64,000 nt of DNA from assembly GCA_010279815.1 (NCBI GenBank), contig QEOQ01000180.1, forward strand, positions 1,210,451-1,274,450, given 5' to 3'. The notes beneath the pieces were generated by a model that did no database searches, had not been told where the DNA came from, and saw nothing but the letters and a program-made list of their open reading frames with translations. This DNA is from Brachionus plicatilis (lineage: Eukaryota > Rotifera > Eurotatoria > Ploima > Brachionidae). Positions 17,201 through 29,200 of this stretch are shown one piece after another (the stretch's first letter is position 1; each line of letters opens with the position of its first letter). The position numbers were made by a program, and so were the translations under genes.

Positions 17201-20200
17201 TAATAAAAGGGAGCATTTTTAAGAATTGTTTGATTTAAAATTGAAGGGAACATATAAACCGACTTCACTACACTTATTTGTTCTAAACTCTAATTATTTA
17301 ATAATAAATTGACAAAATTATACCACATTAGAAGAGAAAATGGCATACTTTTCGTCATTTAGTTACAATGCCTTTTAATAAACAATCTAAATCATTAAAG
17401 ATAATTTTAAAGTTCACAAAAATCGTAACTGATATTTAATTTTGGAAATTTTTAAACAAAATTGTTTGACATTTCATGCAAAATATCTCTTACTTAAAAA
17501 GGAAACAAATATTCTGTTTAAAACGTCATATGTTTGCTAATTAATTTATTTTGTTACTTAGAATTGTTAGAACTTTTTTATTTTGTCATATTAATTGACA
17601 CTCCTGGCACTTAAACTAATTCAAATATTTTTTTCTTAGATATCAGGCGAAAAAGTTAGTCGTATCAGCCTGGTGGATTTAGCTGGAAGTGAAAAAGTGT
17701 CGAAGACAGGCGTCGAAGGTGACAGATTACGAGAAGGGTGCAACATAAACAAGTCTCTTCACACTTTAGGTCAAGTTATATCAGCTTTGGCTGATAGTTC
17801 ATCAAAAACTAAGCAAAAACACATTCCTTATCGAGATTCAGTCCTCACATGGCTTTTGAAAGTAGAAAATGGAATCAAAAATCTTGATTTTTATATTTTA
17901 ATTTTAATAACTAGGACAGTATTGGAGGCAATTCAAAAACAGTAATGATATCGGCTATATCGCCCTCGATGGATAACTATGAGGAAACCTTGTCTACATT
18001 GAGATATGCTGATAGAGCTAAGAAAATTGTTAACAATCCAGTGGTCAATGAGGATCCAAATGCGAAAATTATTAGAAATCTGCGAGAGGAAGTTGAAAAT
18101 TTGAGAAAAGAACTCGAAAAGGCCAAAGAACAAAATTCCGAATTTATTAATGATCGATTACAACAAAGCGAAAAGCTTTATAAGGAAATTTCTAAGCCTT
18201 GGAATGAAAAATTGGCTGAAACTGAAAAAATTCAACAAGTAATTTTGATAGTTAATTTAATGAGGTTGAGTGAGGGCTAAAGGACTAAAATATATGTTGA
18301 TATAAAATATGGTATTAATTGAGTTAACAAAATTTTAAAGACCAAATTTAAAAGTATTAAATACATTTTAAAAAGTTCCAAAAATTTAAAAAATAATCTA
18401 ACAATTAATTTATTTATATTTTTTCATCATAAAATTAGATTAAAAAGAAAAAAATATACATTGTGTTTTTTTTTAAATTTTTTTAATTTTTGGATTTATA
18501 AAATTGTACGAGATCATCATACTTTTAGATAAATTTGTGTCTACTACTTTATTTTTGGTCTAATATATTTTATTAGTTTTTTAATACTCCTTCATTTATT
18601 GTGAGAGCTTTTAAAAATCCTAGAAATTTTGGAATATTTCATATACAAAGAAAAAAAATAGCTAATTTTATTTAGAACTCAAGAACGCTTAATCCTGCGA
18701 AAAAAATAAAGGATAAATGTCTTTAATGTTAAGTGATTAAAGTTAAGTGTTTGACTTTAATCTTCTAATGTTGTCATAATTCTTTCTGAAAAATGAAAAA
18801 TAAGCTAATTTAGAAGCATCTATCGTATTCTACGAAAAAAAAACGTTGATGGAAATTTTCCTAGTAATTGAATCATTAATTATTTAAATTAAAAAAATAC
18901 TAGATTAGAGAAAAAATATTTTAGTCTTAGCATGTTAAACACAAAAAAACAGCTTATGAGAAGCAAAATTTGAAGAAAATTCAAAAATTTAAAATTTTTA
19001 TATATTTTAATGAATTAATTAAGGATCTAAAAATATATAATCATTTTTAATTATTGATTTTGAAAAAAGAAAAGCTGATTGAGCTTCTTTAGAAAACTCG
19101 AAAATAAAAAAACATGTAAATTATTTAGAGGAGGAAAAAAAATCCAAATTAAGAATAGGAATGATTTTTACAGAAGAGATTATAAATAGACTGAGTTCGA
19201 GTAAAAGGTTAAATAGAAATTTAAATAAATATTTATCAATTAATTCTCTAATTTATGACATATTTGATTTTTTAAATTAATTTAAAATCTCGTTTATTAT
19301 GTTAAAAATCGTTTGAAATAAAAGAAATCATTATTAATTAGCATTTTCTGTTATTATTAAAAATTAATAGTTGTCTATTTACAAAATCAAAATCAATTTT
19401 CAAATCTTGTTTTTCATTTAATCATTACATCCTTAATCTTTAAAAAATCACTCCAGGACCCTGAATTTTTTGAGAAATTTACTAGATAAATTTTTATACG
19501 AATTCAAAACAAATTAATAGATTTAAATCATATCAAATATTCTGTACAAAATTATTTTTATCAATTTATTCAAATTTATTTAGACCTTTTTTGGTTTTAG
19601 TTGAAATTTTGATCTTAAATGAAACTCAAAATTAGAAAAATATAAATTCAGAAAGATTAAATCCTTAAACAAATGGGGTTTGCATTTGCTTTAAAAATCT
19701 TTAACAAAAAAAAATCAAAGTTTAAAAGTTTAAAAATTTAAAAATATTTAAATTTATTTGAAAATTTCCAAAGGAATGGGACACAGTTTTGGAATCAATG
19801 GGCATTAGTGTTCAGTCCAGTGGCATCAAAGTCGAAAAAGACAAATATTATTTAGTTAATTTAAACCCGGACCCGTCTTTAAATGAATTGCTTGTTTATT
19901 ATTTAAAGGTTGAAATTTTAAAAATTTAAATTAAAAAATAAACCAACTGTATTTATCATGTCATTTCAAGGACATAACATTGGTTGGCCGGGCAGACGCA
20001 GAAAATAAACAAGACATACAATTAATGGGTCCTGGCATTGCCGAACAGCATTGTGCTTTCTATTTTAAGAATAACCATGTGTGCATTGGCCCTATAAAAG
20101 AAGCAAAGTAATGGAAAAAACATGTCAAAAGATTTATTCTATTTTAATATTGTCTTAAGGACATGGGTAAATGGTAAAGTCATAGAGAGGGAAACAGTGT

Positions 20201-23200
20201 TGCATCATGGAGATAGAATAGTTCTGGGAATCAACCACTATTTTAGACTCAATTGTCCGACTGCTAGTGGTATTGATCGAATGAACCGGTCCGAGCTAGA
20301 TTTTAATCGAGCCCAGGAAGAAGTATTGTTTAGAAATAAAAATTTGCAATCATCTAGCTGGATCGAGAACGAGTCGAACATTGACGATGATAAATCAAAT
20401 TCATCAATTTTTTCTAGTAATTATGAAGATAATTTAGAATTGGAACTTGCTATCCAAAAACTCGAACAAGAGTATTCCAATACAAATTTTAATAATTCAA
20501 ATTCAAATCACATATCAAGCTCATCATCTTCGTCTTCCATTAATCGAAGTTTTGGACTAGCTGACAGCAAATCAAAGACAAATAATAGTTTTAAAAAAGG
20601 ATTAGATAGCCTACGGAATCAGCTTTTAAGAGCAAATTCTCTGTGCCGAGAAGCAAATTCCTTGTGCAAGGAAATGAATAAAATGCTTCGGTTTAGCGTC
20701 ACTCTTGAGATACCTGCACATAATTTAACCCCTAATAGAAAGGTAAATTAAATTTTTTTGAACATTTTTTGTGCTTTTTTGATCAAGTTCTTGTAATAAT
20801 TGCCTAAGTGCTAGTGTTGGCCTCCGGTCGTATCCCTGTCATCTTGAACTGGTTTTAAATGCGGACTTATATTTATTTGGATCAAAAACAAATTATTTAA
20901 AATATTAAATGACTTGTACATATATTTGCTTATTTTATATGTGTTTATTTAAGTAGAAAAGTTTTAAACTCTTTATGCAATACTAGTTCACCATCAAAGA
21001 GACTTTTTTCATCGAAAGGTTATCAATTTTGAAATGGAAGAAATAAAATTTCATCAGAAAAAGTAGAAAAAATAATGTTTTTATATGAAAAAAAATCATT
21101 GTTCAGTTAAAATTAAAGAAAAAAATTTTGGGTTTAAAAAAATCATAAACAAATAATTTTACTTATTTCTTTAAATTATAATACAATACATGTCATACTT
21201 AAATCTCCTTCTTTTTTTTCGGAAAAGACCTGTCACGGGACGGTCTTTCAGAGAGTCCGTTTGAATAAGACTGATCATTTGCAAACGGACGGTCCAAAAG
21301 ACCGGCCTTTTCAGACCGTCTTTATTTTGGACCCTTTTAAAAGACTATCAATTTTAAATTAAAAAATTTCTGAGAATTTCAGTAAAAAACATTCATTTAT
21401 CAGTTTTAAATTTGTAGATTTTAATCTAAAATACAAATTTTCTTTTGTTAATGAACAATAATTATTTGATTTTTGAAAAAATTTAAATCAAAAACAGTGT
21501 CTATTTAATTTTTAAAAAAAGAAATTATTTCTTTTAAATAATTTAAATTGTAAAAAATAAAATTTATTGTGAAAATCTAAATATCTACCTTTTTTAGTCA
21601 ACTTTTATAAGTCTGAAAAGTAGAAAATTTTTCGAAATGGGGCTTAAAAATAATGATGATTTAATGATTCAAAATTTGTTTCCGGACCAAAATGGAAAAA
21701 AGAACCTACACAATTTTTTGAGAGTTCACAAGAAAAAAGGAAATTTTTAAAGGAAATAAAATGACGATTAAGAATAAAGTACAGTTTTTAATTTTTAAAA
21801 AATATACGTTTTCAGATTCTAATAGGATTCATATACATTTACATTATGATTGCCTAGAATATAAATCTTCTGTTAGCACCAAAAAGTGTGACGTGTTTGT
21901 AAAAAAAAAAATAACAGATAAAAAATATTTCCACTAAATAAATTGGATTTTGCTTTTCTTAAAATATTCTCTAGGCACTTGAATAACTTAAATCGCTTGA
22001 AAAAATAAGGATAAGTTTCTAAAGTCTTTAGAGTGCAAAAACTCTAGAGCCCAGAATTTATTATCAAATCATAAATAGAAAATTATTGCAGAGACAAAGT
22101 TTGGATGATACAAATTTTGTGCAGCTAGTAAATTTTATAGAAAAATTATTAGACTTGTTGCAAAAATTTATTGCAATTACATATTTTTTTTTTGTTTTTT
22201 TTTATTAAAATCCACAATGCCGTTTTATTTATATCATTGCGAATTTAAGTACAAAAAACAGGAACAAAATATAAAAAACGCCTGAGCTTTTATTCGGAGC
22301 GACCAAAACATATTCTGTAAATTGTAGCAACTGATACAACCTCTGAACCACCACTTTTAGTTGAGTTGGATATATAATATAATATTATATTCCAAATTTA
22401 CAATTTTCTGAATTTTGCAAATTTATTGCAGAGTTTTGCAGAATAAGTTAACAATCTTTTGATAATAATACAAATTTAAATTATTTATTAATGTTTGTTT
22501 GTATATATATATATTGATACAGAATTCCCTGAATTATTAATCTTTAAAATAAAAATATTATTAATTCTGGGAACCCGAGTTATACGAAACTTAATAATAA
22601 ATTTATTTAAAGCATTTCTTTAGAGGTTGATGAAAAATCCATCTCAGTTCAAAAGTATTCGATTGTGATGGATTTCTTTAATTGAATAACAACTATTCTT
22701 AATTGAAAATATTTTATTAAATTTTAAATTTTGATAAAAAATTTTTTAGTTCACATCTGGCCAAAATTTTTAGTTTGAACTATTTTATTGACCAAAAAAT
22801 AGAAGAAATACACAGTCGGCAACAAAAATTTACACATTGCCCAATTAAATATAAAAAATTTAAAAGAGTGAATTTTAATTTAGGTATTCATTAAAAACTA
22901 TTATTTAGATCTGAATTAGAAACCAGACTACAGAACTCACATTTTCCATTAAAATTCATACCATAATATTCTAAATTATCCAAATATTGTTCTAATTTTA
23001 AAAAAATTTCTAATTGTACCACCAAAACATCCTTCTCTGGCTCAAAAAATTGCATAAATCGAATTATACGTCTATCTGCTGATTTTTAGTTTTTTTAAGT
23101 AAAATTATGTTTAATCTATAATTTTAATACGACCCATTTCTTTGTAAACGATTAAGACAATGATTTAAGTTTAATTTTGTAATCAGAAATTTAGAGCATT

Positions 23201-26200
23201 CGTATTTAGTATCAAAATTTTTATTCTAAGTGAATAGCTTACTGCTATCTTTTTCATATCATAAAAAAATATGGGGAATCATTCCCTACCTTAAAACCTA
23301 CCTTAAATCCTTGCAAATTACCCCGAGGTTCTGGTGTATAAATATCAATAAGCCTAAGAAACCTAGGACTCGGTTAAAAACCCAACTTTTTTAAATTTCA
23401 TTTTCATTATAACCCAATGGCTTATAAAAAAATAGAAAAATAACCTTATAATTTCAACTATTATCTCAGTGTGCTTTATTTTAATTTATCAAATAGTCTC
23501 ATAGGAAGAAAAAACTGAAAATTATGTAAGCTTTATATTCATGACAAAAAATGCTTTTTTAACTTTTTTTGATTCCATTATTCTATTAATTTGTATAATT
23601 TTAGAAATCACAACACTTAAATCCCAATCTAAAATTACGGATCTTTTTAGTAAAGCCAACTAAATAAAATAAATAATTTTGATATTATCGCTAGTTAAAA
23701 TTTTAGGTTTTGTGAAGTTCAGTACAAAAGAAGAAAACTTTTTTAAAGTCAAAACTTTTTTTCTAAAAGTTTTGACTTTAATTCTGTGAATGCAGAATGG
23801 TGCAGCATTCAAAGTTGCATGAACTTTAAAAGTCTGCTAGTGATATGCAAAATCTCTGCAAAATGCACTACCCTGCATTATATTGAAATTTAATTTCTGA
23901 TAAACTCTGACAATTTAGCAGACCTTGATATTTGATGCAACTTTGACTGTTGCACAATGTTGCATTTACAGAATTAAGTTTAAACCTTTAAAAAAAAATA
24001 ATTCAATTTTTTTACATTTTATTTCGCTATTTTTATCATTTTGTACTGAATTTCACAATATCATTTTGTATTAAATAATTTTTAATGTTTTTTATTAATC
24101 AAGTTTTAAATTGTTTTGAACGATCAATTTTCAAAATTAATATTCCCTTTAATATCAACCCTTAAACATTTTTATATTCTTTTAAGGAATTCTTTAAATC
24201 ATATATCTATTTATTTGTTTTCTTACATAGATATAGCTATTTCAGAATAATATAATAAAAAAAATCAAATTAAAGTTTAGTTTATTTTTTTTTGTAAGTG
24301 AAATAAAGAAAAATAAGCAATTAATTAATTAATTAATCATTGTGTCAAAATATGAGTCAAATTTTTATTTTCAAGTTAATATTTACCGTCAGTTAACTGA
24401 CCGTGGAAATTTTTTTAACTTTATAGTTAGCTAACTTTTTCACATCATGTTAAACGATTGGGTCCATTGAAAAAAAAATTGCTGTATTTTTAAATGTTTA
24501 AATTTGGAAAAATTAACAAAAATTATTTCAGTAATGCAAATTTAGGAAATAAATTTATTTCAAGTAATATTAATTAAAAAATATTAAATTGCCATCAAAA
24601 ATCAAATAAATCTGACACGATTGTCACAAAACAAAAATTTTAATTAATTATATTTAAGCCTGATGCATTGCTGTGCGAACCTGCAATAGTGGTCAAAAAC
24701 AAATCACAGGCTCTAGTTGATGGTGAAAAGCCGAACAAAATTGTAATTGATTTAGAAAAATTTTCCATTTATATCTACGAATTGCGCGAGTCCTACTCGG
24801 AGCGAACCGGTCAAAACATTTGCTCAAAGGACTCAGATTTAGATCCACGAACACCGGACATATTTACCAAATCAGACTCATACTACCACAATTTAATCGG
24901 GGTAGCCAATCTTTTCCTTGACGTCATCTACCAAGACTTGCCAATACCTTTTGAGTACGACTTGCCTGTAATAGATCAGCAAGGTCAATTAGCTGCTCGT
25001 CTTAGAGTTTCCATTGAGCAGTTGCGCTTGGACTCGGATTCCGCCACTAATTCAGAAGACTCGGAAAGTTTGCAGTCCGAAGCAAGTGACAAAGACTCGG
25101 ATTCGGTGGCAAGTCGGAGACATTTTATAAAAATTCGCTTCACCATTCTAAGCGTCCATGATTTAGCTTTGCACTTGAACAACTTGGTTTTCTGTGATTA
25201 CCAGTTTTGGGACCAAAAAGCAGTCATTGTTCCGTCAGTTAGCTCAAATGAAAAATCATCCACTGTCAACTTTAACCACACAAACGAATTCACTGTGGAA
25301 ACAACCGAAGAGTTCATGGATTATTGTCAGGACAAGGCTCTTTCCATAAAGCTAATGGCACACAGACACAAGCTAGACGTGAACCAAAGCTCGATTAAAA
25401 ATGATCTAGAACTAAACCAGTATGTCAAATACCAATGTTTGATCGACTCGTGGAGCGAGGTCAGCAAATCATTTGAGTTCAAAGTAAAAATATTGGAATT
25501 GAACCATGAAGGCAAATGGCGGCCAGTTCACATAAAACAAAGTGAAATGGTCAAAACGGGCGGAATCTACGAGCTAAAGCAAGGCCAATCGCGACAAGTG
25601 AGTGTAAGTGTGGTGCCAGTTGGAAAAAGCTCAGCCATATGGTACAATGGTCTGCTGTTCAATTTGGAAGCGCACAAAATCGACAAAATTAGCATGGGAT
25701 GCATCATTGGCACAGACATAAGCGCTTCCTCACTCGATTCATACCAAGAAGTCGATTTGGCCAGGCTGAAAGAAAAATGTCACCTTTTACTGCAAAAAAG
25801 AAAACAATATCTTCAAACTCAAATAAAACAATTGTCCGACGAGAATAGCAGCGAAGAAGAAAAAGAGAGATGTGAAAGCTTGTACAATCAGCTGGTTGCT
25901 CTGGGCGACGAACAAGCTGCTGTTGACGCACCATTGGAAAACAGCCATTTGCCAGGATCCACTATTCAATGGAATCCGGATGCAGGCATGGAAAAACATG
26001 TGCCTGTCATGTTTTTAGAGCTGGATGACGAGCTAAATGAGAGCTCGGAGTGTGCGGAAAGCGATGCGGACTCATCGGACAATGATGAATCAAGCTATGG
26101 GTCGAGGAAAAAAATCAAATGCTACAAGACATGTGGCGATGAATGTTTTCTAAAAAACGAGAGTAAAAATGCTTCGTTTATTTGTTTGAAAATTGTTGGC

Positions 26201-29200
26201 TGGAATGATTCGAATCAAGTGGAAATGGTCGACTCGAATCAGCTAGGAGAAGATTTGAATGATTCGGATGGTTCTAGCTTGAAGGCTGTGGCACGATGGG
26301 ACTCCACTGAACACGCATCTTTCGATCTCAATAAAGAGACTCCTTTGGACAGACTGGTCTATTTGACAGTCAAAATAAATCTTAAATTAAAGCTGATAAA
26401 TGCGGAAAGTGTTTTGGGTGCCAGCAAACCTGACAAATATGTGGATTTAATTTTGCGTAAAAGGATTTGTGTGTCCATATATTCTTCATCGAATTCGAAT
26501 CCAAAACTTATAAGTATAAATCGAATAAAAGGTTTTTTGGGCTCTAGCACTTCGTTGAATAAGATTAAGCTAAAAACGGGCTTTGGTGCCACTGAGATAA
26601 ATGCAACAGGAATAACCTATAGGCTGGTTTCAAATGTGCCCAAATTGATGTCTGAAATTGAGAACAGAGAGAGCTTGGCAATAAAGGCTGCCATTTCTGT
26701 GACAGAAAATTTAACTAGCTATGGTGATAAGTCGAACAAAATGGCTGACGATGGTTCCTATCATTTTGAGCATTATGCCAAAACAATCGAAGCTGTGGAA
26801 TCAATTCTTAAGCGAGATCGAATCCAACAGCAACTTGAGCTTAAAAAAGCAATTCTTAATCTAAAAAAAAATGGACATTCTGCCAATGGAGAAGACTCTC
26901 ATTCAATGAAAACAACTTTCAGTGTTCCAAATCTCTTAAAAAGGGTAATTTTACTAAATAAACCTCTTATTTATTTTTGATTTTATAATAAATAAAAATT
27001 TGTTTGCTAATGCAATCAAATAGGTTAGAAATAAATACAATTTAGTGAATTTTATTACATTAAATTTCAGAGTTGTTCAAAAGTCATGAAGTCAAAGTCA
27101 AGCCAAGTCAATAATCTTGAAAAATTTTTTTTTTGAAAAAAAAGTCATTTCAAAGACTTTGAAATAAAAATGGCCGCCGTCAAGTTAATCAAGTCAAGTC
27201 ACTGACTTGACTTTGAAAAGACTTTAAAATGACTTCTTTTTTTACTTTTTCACAAGTCTGTTAAATTTATATAATAAAATAAAATGTTTGACAAAAAAAT
27301 TAAAAAATATTTACTAAAAAATAATAGCTTTTGTTTTTTTTTTCTAAGAAAAGTTTGACTTAATCGTCATGCCAAATTTAAGTATTATCCAACCTATTGA
27401 AAATTACCATGTCAGAATACTTGATATAAAATTAGAATTTAAATACCGTATTCCCTCGTTCGATTATGCGGTACCACAAGTTAAGACACACCTTTGGACC
27501 ATGCACCAAAATACATCTCGCCCATGCTTTAATATTTTTAACTTTGAGCGCATGCTCTAATAGCTTAATCACGCATTTAGGTCGGCATCAAACACTGAAA
27601 GCCTTGGTTTAATGCGTCATCAAGACTCGTTTTTAAATTAAAAAATGAAAATATAAAAAATTTTATTTCTTAATTTTTGGTGCTGGACCAAATGCATAAT
27701 TCAAAAAAATTATTTTTTATTTTTTATACGAGGGAATACGGTAGATGTTAATATTGGATTTTAATTTTTTGAGTGATGATTAAAACAAACAACTAAAAAC
27801 CAAAAAAGTGAAGCTAAAAATTCAAACATGGTCTCAATGAAGCAAATAAAGTGGCAACACGAACTTGGTCTGCAGGGTTTTTATCAAAGTTGTTCAAAAG
27901 TCCAAAATTAAAGTTCAAGTCCGGACTTGGTGGTTATTGTGGCGGCCTAGTTATAGTTAAAGTCAAAGTCACTAAAAGTTGGAACTTGGACTTGACTTGA
28001 GACTTTTAAAAATCTCTGGTTTTTATGCTAAATTTAAACACAGTTTTTGAAAGTAAAATATATATTTGAAAAAAGTAATTCAGTTCATTGATTGTCAAAA
28101 AAATGATAGAATTAAATAAAATTAAGCAAAAAAAATTTAGAGCAAAGGAATTTTTATTAACATTGTAAACTATTACTATAAATATTCATTCATTAATTAA
28201 TTTTCTGCTAAATTGATTAAATAAATGATTAATAAATGATTAATTAAAATCTTATTTGAAAAAAAAAAATAGAGTTAATCAAGTTAATAATTGTATAACA
28301 TAAGTCATTAAACTATTCTTAATGTTAATAAAAAAGAAAATACTTTGATTGTTTCAATACATTTAATAAATATTTATTTGTTTGAAATTGAATTTTTTTA
28401 TAATTTTGTAATTTATTTGAAGTTTCTTTTAAAAATCATTTAATAATTAATTGAAATTTTAGTTTTTTTTGACTATTTTTATGAAAATAGAGAACTAGGA
28501 ATTTTCTTTTCAAATTCTTTTCTTAAATCTCTATTTAATGCAAATGATTATATATATTCAATTTTTTCTTAAACTTACTAAATTAGTTGCTAAAAGGGGC
28601 AATATTAAACCGTCACTATTTTTAATGGAAATCGTCACTATTTTTATTAATAAATATAAAAAAATATACATGCATACTTTAAATAATGATACTCAATCAG
28701 ACAATAGACCTTTTATATAAACCACTATCTCTTTTATTTTTGTATATCTCTAATTATCAATTTAATATATTTTGATCACTAATAAAATTCTTTCTTGCGT
28801 AATGTTCAATTATTTGTTTTCTTATTCTATAATACGTCATCTTTATAAAATTGGTACTTTAAGCCATTTTTTTTGGTTTAACTTCTGTTAATAATAGTTA
28901 GGTTTTTATTATAAATAGTGATGATTTACAGAAAAATTAGTGATGGTGTTTTTATAAAATAGTGACGAATTTTTTTTTAAATAGTGACGATTTCCATTTA
29001 TAATAGTGATCATTTTTATCAAAAATAGTGATTAAATTTAGTGATGATTTCTATTTAAAAATAGTGATAGTTTAAATACCGCCCTTGCTAAAATACAGAC
29101 TTGTGCGTAAGTCAGTAAGTTAAAGTCAAGTCAGGGACTTTTTAGAATTTTTAAATAAACAATTTGCTCAAATCACAACTTATTTTTTTATGAACAAAGT

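Larger units (their letters stand above)
20743..24658. other. Kinesin intron 10
   Basis: A 3.9-kb intron. It holds a short GC-richer inverted-repeat patch (21222-21345), a fold-back element (23708-24060) and a short AATT tandem run near 24319. A segment near 20809-20930 has an open frame with less AT-biased codons but cannot be joined in phase to exon 10. No nested gene was found. Confidence 0.55.

Noticed and set aside
20809..20930. Open frame with less AT-biased codons in kinesin intron 10
   Set aside because: No acceptor joins it in phase to exon 10 without a stop, and it shows no match to KIF13 sequence.
24985..26592. Several minus-strand ORFs (60-77 codons) opposite the kinesin stalk exon
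   Set aside because: They are antisense shadows of a strongly conserved coding exon and have no family resemblance.
27369..27560. 63-codon ORF in kinesin intron 11
   Set aside because: It overlaps the left end of the mariner-like element and has no coding resemblance.
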